NCBI GenBank assembly: GCA_902493665.1
Contig: CABUQL010000059.1
Coordinates: 1 to 7,275, forward strand
Source: an uncultured Eubacteriales bacterium
GTDB taxonomy: Bacteria; Bacillota; Clostridia; UMGS1810
Direction of reading: 5' to 3'
Length of the DNA: 7,275 nt
The notes beneath the pieces are model-generated. The model worked only from the letters and a program-made list of their open reading frames with translations. It was not told where the DNA came from and did no database searches. The position numbers and the translations under genes were made by a program. Every line of letters begins with the position of its first letter. Position 1 is the first letter of the stretch. Positions 1-6,568 of this stretch are shown here, piece by piece.

Positions 1-1012
1 TAATAACATTTCCGCCGATTTTGTAAGGTGTATCGGTAACTATTGCATTCATAATGCGTGAACCGTATTCTTCGCTTTTTGTGTGTTCCAAAAGCTCTTT
101 ACCGTGAGCCGCATCTGCTCTTTCAGCCCATTTTTCAATTGCTTTTACACATCTTCTCGGATATTCGTCAAGCGGAATATTAAACTTTTCAATAAGTTCG
201 GGGTGATTTGGTTTTATGTAAAAATTGTTGTATTCCGCATTGTGTTCGCTGCTTTCGGTACAGTAGTAGCCGAGTTTTTCAATGTAGTCAAATCTGACCA
301 TATCGTCGTGTTTTTCGTTTCTGTTCTTTTCGGCAGCTCTCTTTTTGATTTCGGGATACAAGTCGTTTCCGTTTTTGTCTTTTATTTCAAGAAGCCATGC
401 CATGTGGTTTATTCCGGCAATTTTTTCGGTGTAGTCTTTAACGTCTACCATGCCGAGTTTTTGTAAAAGATTTCTCGAGCAAACCTGAACGCTGTGGCAA
501 AGACCGATTGTGTTTACGTTTGTGTATCTTTGCATATATCCCGTAATTATTGCCATGGGATTTGTGTAGTTTAAAAAGAGTGCGTTCGGAGCATATTTTT
601 CAATGTCGTCAGCAAAACCTTTCATAACGTTTATGGTTCTTAAGCCTCTGAAAATACCGCCAATGCCGAGTGTGTCGCCGATTGTCTGTCTTAAACCGTA
701 TTTTTTCGGAATTTCAAAGTCAATAACCGTGCATGGCTCATAGCCGCCCACCTGAATGGCATTAACTATAAAATCGGCATTTTTAACGGCTTCGCCTCTG
801 TTTTCAACACCGTGATATGTTTTGATTGTTGCTCTGTTTTCGTTTATGGAATTGTTAAGATAAGTTAAAATGTCGTATGATTCGCCAAGCCTTTTGGCGT
901 CTATGTCGTAAAGCGCAATTTCAGCTTCGCAAAGCGCAGGTGTTAAAAAAACATCTCCGATTATATTTTTTACAAACACACTGCTTCCGGCACCCATAAA
1001 TGTAATTTTCAT
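1..1012 (-). CDS. melA: GH4 alpha-galactosidase, 3' end cut by window edge
   Basis: Hydrolyses alpha-galactosides such as melibiose in the cytoplasm by the NAD+- and divalent-metal-dependent redox mechanism of glycoside hydrolase family 4. The minus strand is open from ATG at 1012-1010 to the left edge (337 codons). Family members are about 430 residues, so roughly the last 95 are missing. Seen: N-terminal Rossmann loop GAGSSVF (residues 7-13), IGDTLG with Asp113, NYTNP with Asn151, CHSVQ with the metal-ligand Cys172, and INHMAW with His203. Cys172 and His203 sit almost exactly where Cys174 and His203 lie in Thermotoga AglA. From family knowledge, the CHSV form of the metal motif is typical of alpha-galactosidases, while phospho-glucosidases carry CN-P; substrate choice is therefore inferred from this motif. 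The start follows a strong site, AAGGGAGGA at 1019-1027. It is divergent from the AraC-type regulator and probably activated by it. An alpha-glucosidase or another GH4 specificity is possible but less likely. Confidence 0.9.
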   Translation of the reverse strand, partial: MKITFMGAGSSVFVKNIIGDVFLTPALCEAEIALYDIDAKRLGESYDILTYLNNSINENRATIKTYHGVENRGEAVKNADFIVNAIQVGGYEPCTVIDFEIPKKYGLRQTIGDTLGIGGIFRGLRTINVMKGFADDIEKYAPNALFLNYTNPMAIITGYMQRYTNVNTIGLCHSVQVCSRNLLQKLGMVDVKDYTEKIAGINHMAWLLEIKDKNGNDLYPEIKKRAAEKNRNEKHDDMVRFDYIEKLGYYCTESSEHNAEYNNFYIKPNHPELIEKFNIPLDEYPRRCVKAIEKWAERADAAHGKELLEHTKSEEYGSRIMNAIVTDTPYKIGGNVI

Positions 1013-1049
1013 TTTTTATCCTCCCTTAATCGGTCTGCAATTTTCAATA

Positions 1050-1063
1050 CAAAACCGCTTTTG
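1050..1063. promoter_or_regulatory. cre-like palindrome in the melA leader
   Basis: The sequence CAAAACCGCTTTTG has 5-bp inverted arms around a CG-containing centre. It matches the A-rich/CG/T-rich core of the CcpA catabolite-repression site, but lacks the outer TG and CA of the consensus. It lies in the untranslated leader of melA, about 90 bp inside the predicted transcript, where a roadblock-type cre would be expected for a sugar gene. The match is partial, so this is a weak call. Confidence 0.3.
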
Positions 1064-1092
1064 ACACCGTAAGTTAAACACAATATGTATCT

Positions 1093-1106
1093 GATCTGTT
1101 AAGATC
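1093..1106. repeat. short perfect inverted repeat in melA leader
   Basis: GATCT and AGATC are separated by GTTA, forming a 5-bp perfect palindrome inside the predicted melA leader. It could be a small RNA hairpin or a protein-binding site. There is no U-tract, so it is not a terminator. The function is unknown and chance occurrence is possible. Confidence 0.3.
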
Positions 1107-1160
1107 TCGTTTTTGCATTTATAAACCGCATTGAGTTTGCTTTTTTGGTGCTTTACAAAT

Positions 1161-1189
1161 ATAATATTGCATTTTTTATAAAAAGTCCA
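1161..1189 (-). promoter_or_regulatory. predicted melA promoter, activator-dependent type
   Basis: On the minus strand, -35 TGGACT (1189-1184) and -10 TATTAT (1166-1161) are separated by 17 bp. The -35 matches the consensus at only four of six positions and overlaps the inner end of the AraC-type operator by 3 bp, as expected for a class II activated promoter. Transcription would begin near 1154, giving a leader of about 142 nt before the ATG of melA. Confidence 0.6.
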
Positions 1190-1225
1190 TTGCAAAATGT
1201 GACAATTTTATGTTATAATGTGACA
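1187..1225 (-). promoter_or_regulatory. AraC-type operator, two half-sites 21 bp apart
   Basis: AATGTGACA occurs at 1196-1204 and again at 1217-1225, a 9-bp direct repeat with exactly 21-bp periodicity, two helical turns. That is the half-site spacing of araI1-araI2. Read on the minus strand the site is TGTCAC, 15 bp, then TGTCACATTTTGCAATGG, ending at the -35 of melA. The same site also spans the -35 and -10 of the regulator gene. A 31/39 identical copy lies at 6569-6607. Inferred role: activation of melA and autorepression of the regulator. Confidence 0.65.
1190..1219 (+). promoter_or_regulatory. predicted promoter of the AraC-type regulator
   Basis: -35 TTGCAA (1190-1195) and a perfect -10 TATAAT (1214-1219) are separated by 18 bp. 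Transcription would start near 1226, only about 14 nt before the TTG start codon and at the very edge of the Shine-Dalgarno site, giving an unusually short leader. Both hexamers lie inside the AraC-type operator, so a bound regulator would block RNA polymerase here. Confidence 0.6.
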
Positions 1226-1226
1226 T

Positions 1227-1234
1227 GGAGGTGA
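1227..1234 (+). promoter_or_regulatory. ribosome binding site that places the regulator start at TTG 1240
   Basis: GGAGGTGA is a near-perfect Shine-Dalgarno sequence, 5 nt before TTG at 1240-1242. The in-frame ATG at 1225 overlaps this site and has no ribosome binding site of its own, so TTG 1240 is the better start. Confidence 0.75.
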
Positions 1235-1239
1235 TTTTT

Positions 1240-1989
1240 TTGACATACAGAACAAAACTTTTGGCAAATAAGATGTTTGCTGAGTTAAATCCTGTTATTT
1301 TCGGCGAGGCAGATCACAATAAACCAAACAGTTTCGGACCTTTTTCAAGAGATTATTATCTTGTGCATTACATAGTAAGGGGAAGCGGCAAATACATTAC
1401 GCCAAACGGCACGTTCAATCTTAGCGAAGGAAAAATATTTCTTATAAAACCCGGTGAGATTACAACATATTTTTCAAACGAAAATACGCCGTTTCATTAT
1501 ATATGGATAGGTTTTACGGGAAAATGCGCAGAAAAGTTTCATTCACTTGATTATGTAATGAATTTTGACGGGAGCATATTTAAAGAAATGGTTGACGTTT
1601 TTGATGTTGAAAATATGGCGGAGGAATTTTTACTCTCAAAGCTTTTTATGTTTTATTATGAAATATTTTCGGAAAAAAAGCAGCTTAATTTTGAGAAAAA
1701 GGTAAAATCTTATATCGACAGTAACTATATGAATAAAATTGAAATATCGGAATTATCGTCAATTCTCGGTTTAAACAGAAGTTATTTGTCAAGAATATTT
1801 AAAAAACGTTACTCAATTACAATCAGCGATTATATTGTAAAAGTTAAAATGGAGCATGCGCTTAAATTTTTAAAAAACGGAATGAACGTAGGGCAGAGCG
1901 CGCTTTTGGTGGGATATGCCGATCAGTTTACGTTTTCGAAAATGTTTAAAAAGTATTACGGTTTCAGTCCGAAAGAGGTAAGGACTTAA
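1240..1989 (+). CDS. AraC-family transcriptional regulator, probable activator of melA
   Basis: DNA-binding regulator of about 249 residues from TTG 1240 (254 if ATG 1225 is used, but that codon overlaps the Shine-Dalgarno site). The N-terminal half looks like an AraC-type cupin sensor: HYIVRGSGKY, then a stretch with NLSEGKIFLIKPGE and FHYIWIGF, typical of the ligand-binding barrel of MsmR/RafR-like regulators. The C-terminal 100 residues carry the two AraC helix-turn-helix units: EISELSSILGLNRSYLSRIF, then the second with VGYADQFTFSKMFKKYYGFSP, ending four residues before the C-terminus. Divergent from melA across a shared control region, so it most likely senses an alpha-galactoside or its breakdown product; the ligand is inferred from context. 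The gene is very AT-rich (about 23% GC over 1681-1740). Its promoter lies within its presumed operator, suggesting negative autoregulation. Confidence 0.92.
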   Translation: MTYRTKLLANKMFAELNPVIFGEADHNKPNSFGPFSRDYYLVHYIVRGSGKYITPNGTFNLSEGKIFLIKPGEITTYFSNENTPFHYIWIGFTGKCAEKFHSLDYVMNFDGSIFKEMVDVFDVENMAEEFLLSKLFMFYYEIFSEKKQLNFEKKVKSYIDSNYMNKIEISELSSILGLNRSYLSRIFKKRYSITISDYIVKVKMEHALKFLKNGMNVGQSALLVGYADQFTFSKMFKKYYGFSPKEVRT

Positions 1990-2016
1990 GCACAGTATTT
2001 CTCTGATTTGTTAAAT

Positions 2017-2088
2017 TGATTTTTTACCTTGTCAGCCCCAAAAGGCTTTGCGCAATAATGCATCAAAATGCCCGGCTGTAAAAAATCA
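2017..2088. repeat. 72-bp bulged inverted repeat between the regulator gene and metG
   Basis: TGATTTTTTAC (2017-2027) pairs perfectly with GTAAAAAATCA (2078-2088). After a 6-nt bulge on the left arm, AGCC (2034-2037) pairs with GGCT (2074-2077), giving 15 bp in total. The enclosed loop holds further small palindromes (TTGCGCAA; GCAT with ATGC). Neither strand has a T-tract directly after the stem, so it is not a standard terminator, though it may shield the 3' end of the regulator mRNA. It could also be a small palindromic extragenic element. No T-box or S-box signature is present. Confidence 0.5.
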
Positions 2089-2112
2089 CCGTTACGGATT
2101 ATAATTAAATAC

Positions 2113-2141
2113 TTGAAAAAACTTCAAAAAGATGATATTAT
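2113..2141 (+). promoter_or_regulatory. metG promoter
   Basis: -35 TTGAAA (2113-2118), 17 bp, then -10 TATTAT (2136-2141) preceded by TGA, which makes an extended -10. The start site would be near 2148, leaving a leader of about 50 nt. This is too short for a T-box or SAM riboswitch, so expression looks constitutive. Confidence 0.7.
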
Positions 2142-2197
2142 AAAAAGATAATATGCAATTATTTCCTTAATTCCCTTTTGAAAGGATTGATTAAATA

Positions 2198-4138
2198 ATG
2201 GGAAAATTTTATATAACAACGGCTATTGCTTATACATCAAGAAAGCCGCATATAGGAAACACATACGAAATAATCCTTACGGACGCAATTGCAAGATTTA
2301 AGCGTCTTACGGGCGATGATGTTTTCTTTCTTACGGGAACCGACGAGCACGGTCAGAAAATCGAGCAGATAGCAAACGAAATGGGAATCACCCCGAAAAA
2401 ATATGTTGACAAAATTGCCGGGGAAATAAAAACAATCTGGGATCTTATGAACACAAGCTACAACAAGTTTATAAGAACAACAGACGATTACCATGAAAAA
2501 ACAGTTCAGAAAATATTTAAAAGACTCTACGATCAGGGCGATATTTACAAAAGCGAATATGAAGGACATTACTGCGTTCCGTGCGAAACATTTTTCACGC
2601 AGACTCAGCTTGTTGACGGAAAATGCCCCGACTGCGGAAGAGAAGTTACAAAAGCAAAAGAAGAAGCATATTTCTTTAAAATGAGCAAATATCAGGACAG
2701 GCTCATGAAACACATTGAAGAAAATCCGGAATTTATTATGCCCGAGGCAAGAAGAAAAGAAATGGTAAACAACTTCTTAAAACCTGGGCTCCAGGATCTT
2801 TGCGTTTCGCGTTCGTCGTTCAAGTGGGGCGTGCCCGTAACCTTTGACGACAAGCACGTTATATATGTTTGGATTGACGCACTTTCAAACTATATTACGG
2901 CGCTCGGATACGATACAGAAAAATCATCTGATTTATATAAAAAATACTGGCCGGCAGATGTTCATATTATAGGAAAAGACATTTTGCGTTTCCACACAAT
3001 TTACTGGCCGATAATTCTTATGGCGCTCGGCGAGCCGCTTCCGAAACAGGTGTTCGGACATCCGTGGCTTCTTAACGGCGACAGTAAAATGAGCAAATCG
3101 CTCGGAAATGTTATTTATGCCGACGATCTCGTCCGCCACTTCGGCGTTGACGCGGTAAGATACTATGTTCTTCGTGAAATGCCTTATGCACAGGACGGAA
3201 CAATTACTTACGAAACAATAATTTCGCGCTATAATGCAGACCTTGCAAACACGCTCGGAAATCTTGTTAACAGAACCGTTGCAATGAGTAAAAAGTATTT
3301 TGACTCAAACATCGAAAACACAAATGTAACGGGCGAAACAGACAGCGATCTTATAAATACGGTTATTGAAACGAAAAACAATGTTGTTTCAAAAATGAAC
3401 GAATTTAAGGTTGCCGATTCGCTTGAAATCATTATAAACCTTGCAAGAAGACTTAATAAATATATTGATGAAACAATGCCGTGGGCGCTTGCAAAAGAAG
3501 AAAAAGACCATGCAAGACTTAAAACGGTTTTGTATAACCTTATTGAAGGAATACGCTATCTCGGCGTTTTGCTTTCTCCGTTTATGCCTGAAACGTCCGA
3601 GAAAATTTTAGAGCAAATCGGCGCAGAGTACAAAGATTTTTCATCGCTTGAAAAATTCGGCATGACAAAATCGGGCACAAAAGTCGGCGACGCAGTACCG
3701 CTTTTTGCAAGAATAGACGAGAAAAAAATGCTCGAAGAAATTGAAAAAGAAGTAAACGAATCAAAGAAAAAAGCCGAAAAAGAAGCGAAAAAACCGGAAA
3801 AAGATGCCGAAAATGCTGAAATCACAATAGACGATTTTGCAAAAGTGAAGCTTAAAGTCGGCGAAGTGATAGAGTGCAAAAGGGTAGAAGGCGCCGACAA
3901 GCTTTTGGTATCGCAAATAAAAATCGGTGATGAAGTAAGACAGATTGTTTCGGGAATTGCAAAATATTATTCGCCCGAAGAAATGGTCGGCAAAAAGGTT
4001 GTTGTTGTAACAAACCTTAAACCTGTAAAACTAAGAGGCGTGCTTTCAAGCGGTATGATACTTGCGGCGTCCGACAAAGATGGACTGTCGCTTATAACAC
4101 CCGACAAAGACATAGAAAGCGGATTTGAAGTAAGATAA
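2198..4138 (+). CDS. metG: methionyl-tRNA synthetase with C-terminal tRNA-binding domain
   Basis: Charges tRNA-Met with methionine using ATP in the cytoplasm; essential for initiation and elongation. It is 646 residues, the usual length for the Bacillus/Clostridium type. Seen: class I signature HIGN at 18-21, a single zinc knuckle with Cys126-Cys129 and Cys143-Cys146, KMSKS at 297-301, an anticodon-binding helical domain (about 345-505), a charged Lys/Glu-rich linker (about 508-540), and a Trbp111/EMAP-type OB-fold tRNA-binding domain from about 543 to the end, which in homologues supports dimerisation and tRNA affinity. ATG 2198 follows GAAAGGA at 2180-2186 with a rather long spacer of 11 nt. 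The Shine-Dalgarno can pair with CCTT just upstream (2174-2177), a possible weak translational control. tatD follows, as in B. subtilis and relatives. Confidence 0.98.
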   Translation: MGKFYITTAIAYTSRKPHIGNTYEIILTDAIARFKRLTGDDVFFLTGTDEHGQKIEQIANEMGITPKKYVDKIAGEIKTIWDLMNTSYNKFIRTTDDYHEKTVQKIFKRLYDQGDIYKSEYEGHYCVPCETFFTQTQLVDGKCPDCGREVTKAKEEAYFFKMSKYQDRLMKHIEENPEFIMPEARRKEMVNNFLKPGLQDLCVSRSSFKWGVPVTFDDKHVIYVWIDALSNYITALGYDTEKSSDLYKKYWPADVHIIGKDILRFHTIYWPIILMALGEPLPKQVFGHPWLLNGDSKMSKSLGNVIYADDLVRHFGVDAVRYYVLREMPYAQDGTITYETIISRYNADLANTLGNLVNRTVAMSKKYFDSNIENTNVTGETDSDLINTVIETKNNVVSKMNEFKVADSLEIIINLARRLNKYIDETMPWALAKEEKDHARLKTVLYNLIEGIRYLGVLLSPFMPETSEKILEQIGAEYKDFSSLEKFGMTKSGTKVGDAVPLFARIDEKKMLEEIEKEVNESKKKAEKEAKKPEKDAENAEITIDDFAKVKLKVGEVIECKRVEGADKLLVSQIKIGDEVRQIVSGIAKYYSPEEMVGKKVVVVTNLKPVKLRGVLSSGMILAASDKDGLSLITPDKDIESGFEVR

Positions 4139-4171
4139 CAAAGAGGAGGTAGTTTTTTCCTATTCTCTTTG
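4139..4171 (+). repeat. hairpin directly after the metG stop codon, containing an orphan Shine-Dalgarno
   Basis: CAAAGAG (4139-4145) pairs with CTCTTTG (4165-4171), and AGG/CCT can extend it inside. The left side contains AGAGGAGG (4142-4149), a strong ribosome-binding sequence with no start codon at usable distance. A TTG at 4169 opens only 15 codons and is too far away. It may stabilise the mRNA 3' end or be what remains of a lost small gene. Confidence 0.4.
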
Positions 4172-4186
4172 GCAACGAAAAAAATA

Positions 4187-4230
4187 GGCTGTTTAAAAAC
4201 CGGATTGAGTTTTTAAACAGCCCGTCTTTT
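4187..4230 (+). terminator. intrinsic terminator after metG
   Basis: A perfect 14-bp stem, GGCTGTTTAAAAAC (4187-4200) with its complement at 4209-4222, and an 8-nt loop, followed by CGTCTTTT. This is a strong rho-independent terminator for metG transcripts; some read-through into tatD is likely. Confidence 0.85.
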
Positions 4231-4269
4231 ATATAGTTTAAAAAATCGGCACAAGAAAGGGATTACATT

Positions 4270-5031
4270 ATGTTTTTTGATTCACACGCTCATTATGACG
4301 ACGAAAGATTTGAAAATGACCGCAGCGAGGTTATAAAAAGCGTTTACGATAATAAAATCACAAGAGTGTGCAACGTCGGCTCCGATATTAAAACGAGCAA
4401 AACGAGCATTGCGATTGCCGAAAAATACGATTTTATCTATGCCGCCGTAGGAGTTCACCCTCACGAAGTGGAAAATATGACGGACGAAACGCTCGGCATC
4501 GTTTCGGAAATGGCAAAAAACAAAAAAGTTGTTGCAATAGGCGAAATAGGGCTTGATTACTACTATGACAATTCGCCGAGAGATTTGCAGAAAAAATGGT
4601 TTGAAGCACAGCTTGATATGGCAAAGAAGCTTGATATGCCCTGCATTATCCATACACGTGACGCAACGGAAGATACGCTTTCGATTTTAAAAAACGTCAG
4701 CGCAAAAGATGTTGTAATTCACTGCTATTCGGGAAGCAAAGAAACCGCAAAAACCATTTTAAATATGGGATATTATATTTCGTTTGCGGGAGCGGTTACG
4801 TTTAAAAATGCAAGAGGCATTTTGGACGTTGTAAAATATGTTCCCGATGACAGATTTTTCATAGAAACCGACTGTCCGTATCTTACGCCAGAACCGAACA
4901 GGGGCAAGAGAAATTATTCGGTTTATATGATTGATACTGCCAAAAAAATAGCCGAAATAAGAGATACCACGCTTTCACATATCGCAGAAGTAACATACAA
5001 TAATGCTTCAAAGTTTTATCGCATAAAGTAG
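4270..5031 (+). CDS. tatD: TatD-family metal-dependent hydrolase (DNase)
   Basis: A 253-residue TIM-barrel amidohydrolase-like protein of the TatD family (YabD in B. subtilis), cytoplasmic. Characterised members are metal-dependent nucleases with 3'-5' exonuclease activity on DNA and RNA; the natural substrate in Firmicutes is less certain. All expected metal ligands are seen: His6 and His8 in DSHAH, Glu92 in GEIGLDYYYD, His128 in CIIHTRDA, His151 in IHCYSGS, and Asp201 in IETDCPYLTPEP. Length is normal and the protein appears intact. ATG 4270 follows GAAAGGGA with an 8-nt spacer. It lies 131 bp after metG behind a terminator, so it depends on read-through or on a weak local promoter (TTGAGT at 4205-4210 with TTATAT at 4229-4234, 18-bp spacing, overlapping the terminator). 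The rnmV-ksgA genes that often follow in related genomes are not here; the next gene is convergent. Confidence 0.95.
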   Translation: MFFDSHAHYDDERFENDRSEVIKSVYDNKITRVCNVGSDIKTSKTSIAIAEKYDFIYAAVGVHPHEVENMTDETLGIVSEMAKNKKVVAIGEIGLDYYYDNSPRDLQKKWFEAQLDMAKKLDMPCIIHTRDATEDTLSILKNVSAKDVVIHCYSGSKETAKTILNMGYYISFAGAVTFKNARGILDVVKYVPDDRFFIETDCPYLTPEPNRGKRNYSVYMIDTAKKIAEIRDTTLSHIAEVTYNNASKFYRIK

Positions 5032-5072
5032 GAAAAGAACGGTCCGACTCTAAATAACCGGGCGCAGTAAGT

Positions 5073-6095
5073 CTATGCTTTGCTTAAGTCTTTGGTGCGC
5101 GGAGTATGGTTTTTTAAATATTTTCCTATCGGTATTTCAATAAAACGGTTTATGATATATGCGGCAAATATCATTATAATAATTGTTACCGCAACGCTCA
5201 TTTTATAGCCTATTGCCAAACTTAAATTTTTAATTAAAACATATCCTATATTCTGATGGATAAGATATAACGGATAGGATATTGCGGCAAGTTTTGTAAG
5301 AACGGTATCATATTTTAATTTAAAGTTTGTTACGGCACAAATATAAACCAAGATTGCAATTACAATAACAAATACTGTTCCGCCGTGTTTTTTTTCGTGT
5401 AAAATATATTGAAGACAAAAACACAGGGCAATGTTAACGTAGGAAATAATATCTTTTTTGTTTTTGAAAATGCAGGCAAGTGAAATGCCCAGAATAAATA
5501 AATGAGCATATTCTTTTGATAATGCAAAAGTCAATAAAAAATTTACAATCTTTGAAATGTTAAATGCTTTTTAACAGCTGTCTAAACATATTATTGCAAT
5601 CAGCCAAAAAAGTGATAGAATGTTTATTTTATCAAATTTTTTAATAAAAAGAACAAAAGCAATTACTATGTAAAATAAAAGCTCGTATGCCAATGTCCAG
5701 TATGCTCCGTCAACGTGTGATACACCTATGCAGCCCTGCAACATTGTAAAGTTTATTAAAGTTTTTATAACACCTATAAATTTTTGGCGGTTGAAGAAAT
5801 AAGTTACCGTACTTGTTAAAATTATTGCCGTCCAATATGTTGGATAAAGACGGAAAAAACGCTTTTCCAAAAATTGTTTCGGGCGTGTTTCGCTGCCCAT
5901 GGAGATTACTGTTAAAAATCCGCTCAGAATAAAAAAGGTATACACTGCCCAAAATCCGTACCAAAGTCCCAAATGATTTTTGTCTGCAGGAATGTTTAAG
6001 TATGACATCATATAACGTGTTGTATAATGATAAAGCATAACCATAATTGCACTAACTGCTCTTATGTAGTTTAATGCAGGTATATTTTTCTTCAT
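5073..6095 (-). pseudogene. Acyltransferase_3 family membrane acyltransferase, interrupted by one in-frame stop
   Basis: Members of this family (OafA, NolL and others) are multi-pass membrane proteins that O-acylate sugars of surface polysaccharides or other exported molecules. The reading frame from ATG 6095 to the stop at 5075-5073 spans 341 codons, full family length. It is broken only by TAA at codon 175 (5573-5571), with no frame change. Hallmarks lie on both sides. Before the stop: NYIRAVSAIMVMLYHY, the FFILSGF segment, EKRFFRLYPTYW and AYWTLAYELLFY. After it: AISYPLYLIHQ and RFIEIPIGKY. Many hydrophobic segments are visible. The start has a good site, AGGGAGA at 6107-6101, and a strong promoter. 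The only early start codon after the stop is TTG at 5534, without a ribosome site, so independent translation of the second half is unlikely. Either a recent nonsense mutation, an assembly or sequencing error, or stop read-through. The substrate cannot be told. Confidence 0.85.
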
Positions 6096-6192
6096 AATAA
6101 TCTCCCTAGTATTAAATTTGTATCTGCAAACTATATTGCGTTTTAGTTTTTAACGCTTTGTATGCTTTGCAAATGATAAAAATTCTAAGTTC

Positions 6193-6221
6193 ATAGTATC
6201 ATGAATTTACAGTTGTGTCAA
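6193..6221 (-). promoter_or_regulatory. strong promoter of the acyltransferase gene
   Basis: On the minus strand, a perfect -35 TTGACA (6221-6216), 17 bp, then -10 TACTAT (6198-6193) preceded by TGA as an extended -10. Transcription should begin near 6186, giving a leader of about 90 nt. The promoter is intact even though the gene has a stop codon, which fits a recent inactivation. Confidence 0.75.
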
Positions 6222-6328
6222 GAATGAGCAGTTTATGGGTTTTTAGTATTCAAAAAATCAAATAAAAATCAGCAATTCAAATTCATTTTATATGTGAGAA
6301 GGTTTACGGTCAGTTATAAACCACAGCC

Positions 6329-6357
6329 TTGACAAATATTAAGAGCCTGTGTATAAT
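6329..6357 (+). promoter_or_regulatory. perfect-consensus sigma-A promoter without an obvious gene
   Basis: TTGACA (6329-6334) and TATAAT (6352-6357) are separated by exactly 17 bp, matching the sigma-70/A consensus at all 12 positions. Transcription would start near 6364. No gene with a ribosome site follows for about 340 bp. It may drive a small RNA, a long leader for the HAD gene, or a decayed gene. Confidence 0.65.
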
Positions 6358-6568
6358 TAATGTGGGATTTAATATCACCGATTATTATGGTGAATTTATG
6401 TGTTGATTTGGCAATGGTTTTCATATCTGAAATTATCATAAAAATCCTTGTGTGCTGTCGGATAATTTTAAAAATGAGTAAATAGTACATTTTTTTGCAA
6501 AATAATACATTGTTTTTGATATTTTACAGTTATATAATATAAATTGTAAAGGAGTATTGTGTGCAATT

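Noticed and set aside
83..466. Plus-strand open frame of 127 codons
   Set aside because: It is antisense to the alpha-galactosidase gene, whose motifs are clear on the minus strand, and it has no recognisable domain.
1225..1239. ATG 1225 as the start of the AraC-type regulator
   Set aside because: It overlaps the Shine-Dalgarno that serves TTG 1240 and lies at or before the predicted transcription start.
1990..2197. T-box or SAM riboswitch upstream of metG
   Set aside because: No T-box AGGGTGG-type sequence, no S-box conserved core and no terminator before the gene were seen, and the promoter at 2113-2141 leaves only about 50 nt of leader.
2237..3900. Several open frames of 60-158 codons within metG on either strand
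   Set aside because: They overlap a full-length, motif-complete metG, lack ribosome sites, and reflect its codon bias read in other frames.
5062..5101. GCGCA/TGCGC inverted repeat at the convergent tatD-acyltransferase junction as a bidirectional terminator
   Set aside because: The arms are only 5 bp, the loop is long and no T-tract follows on either strand.
5073..5534. Second half of the acyltransferase as an independent gene starting at TTG 5534
   Set aside because: It is in the same frame as the first half, has no Shine-Dalgarno, and carries only the C-terminal family motifs, so it is a fragment of one interrupted gene.
6360..6485. A 41-codon hydrophobic open frame (ATG 6360 to TAG) beginning beside a consensus promoter
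   Set aside because: The ATG lies 2 bases after the -10 box, upstream of the expected transcript start; there is no ribosome site for it or for the internal ATG at 6387. Hydrophobic translations are expected by chance in such AT-rich DNA.
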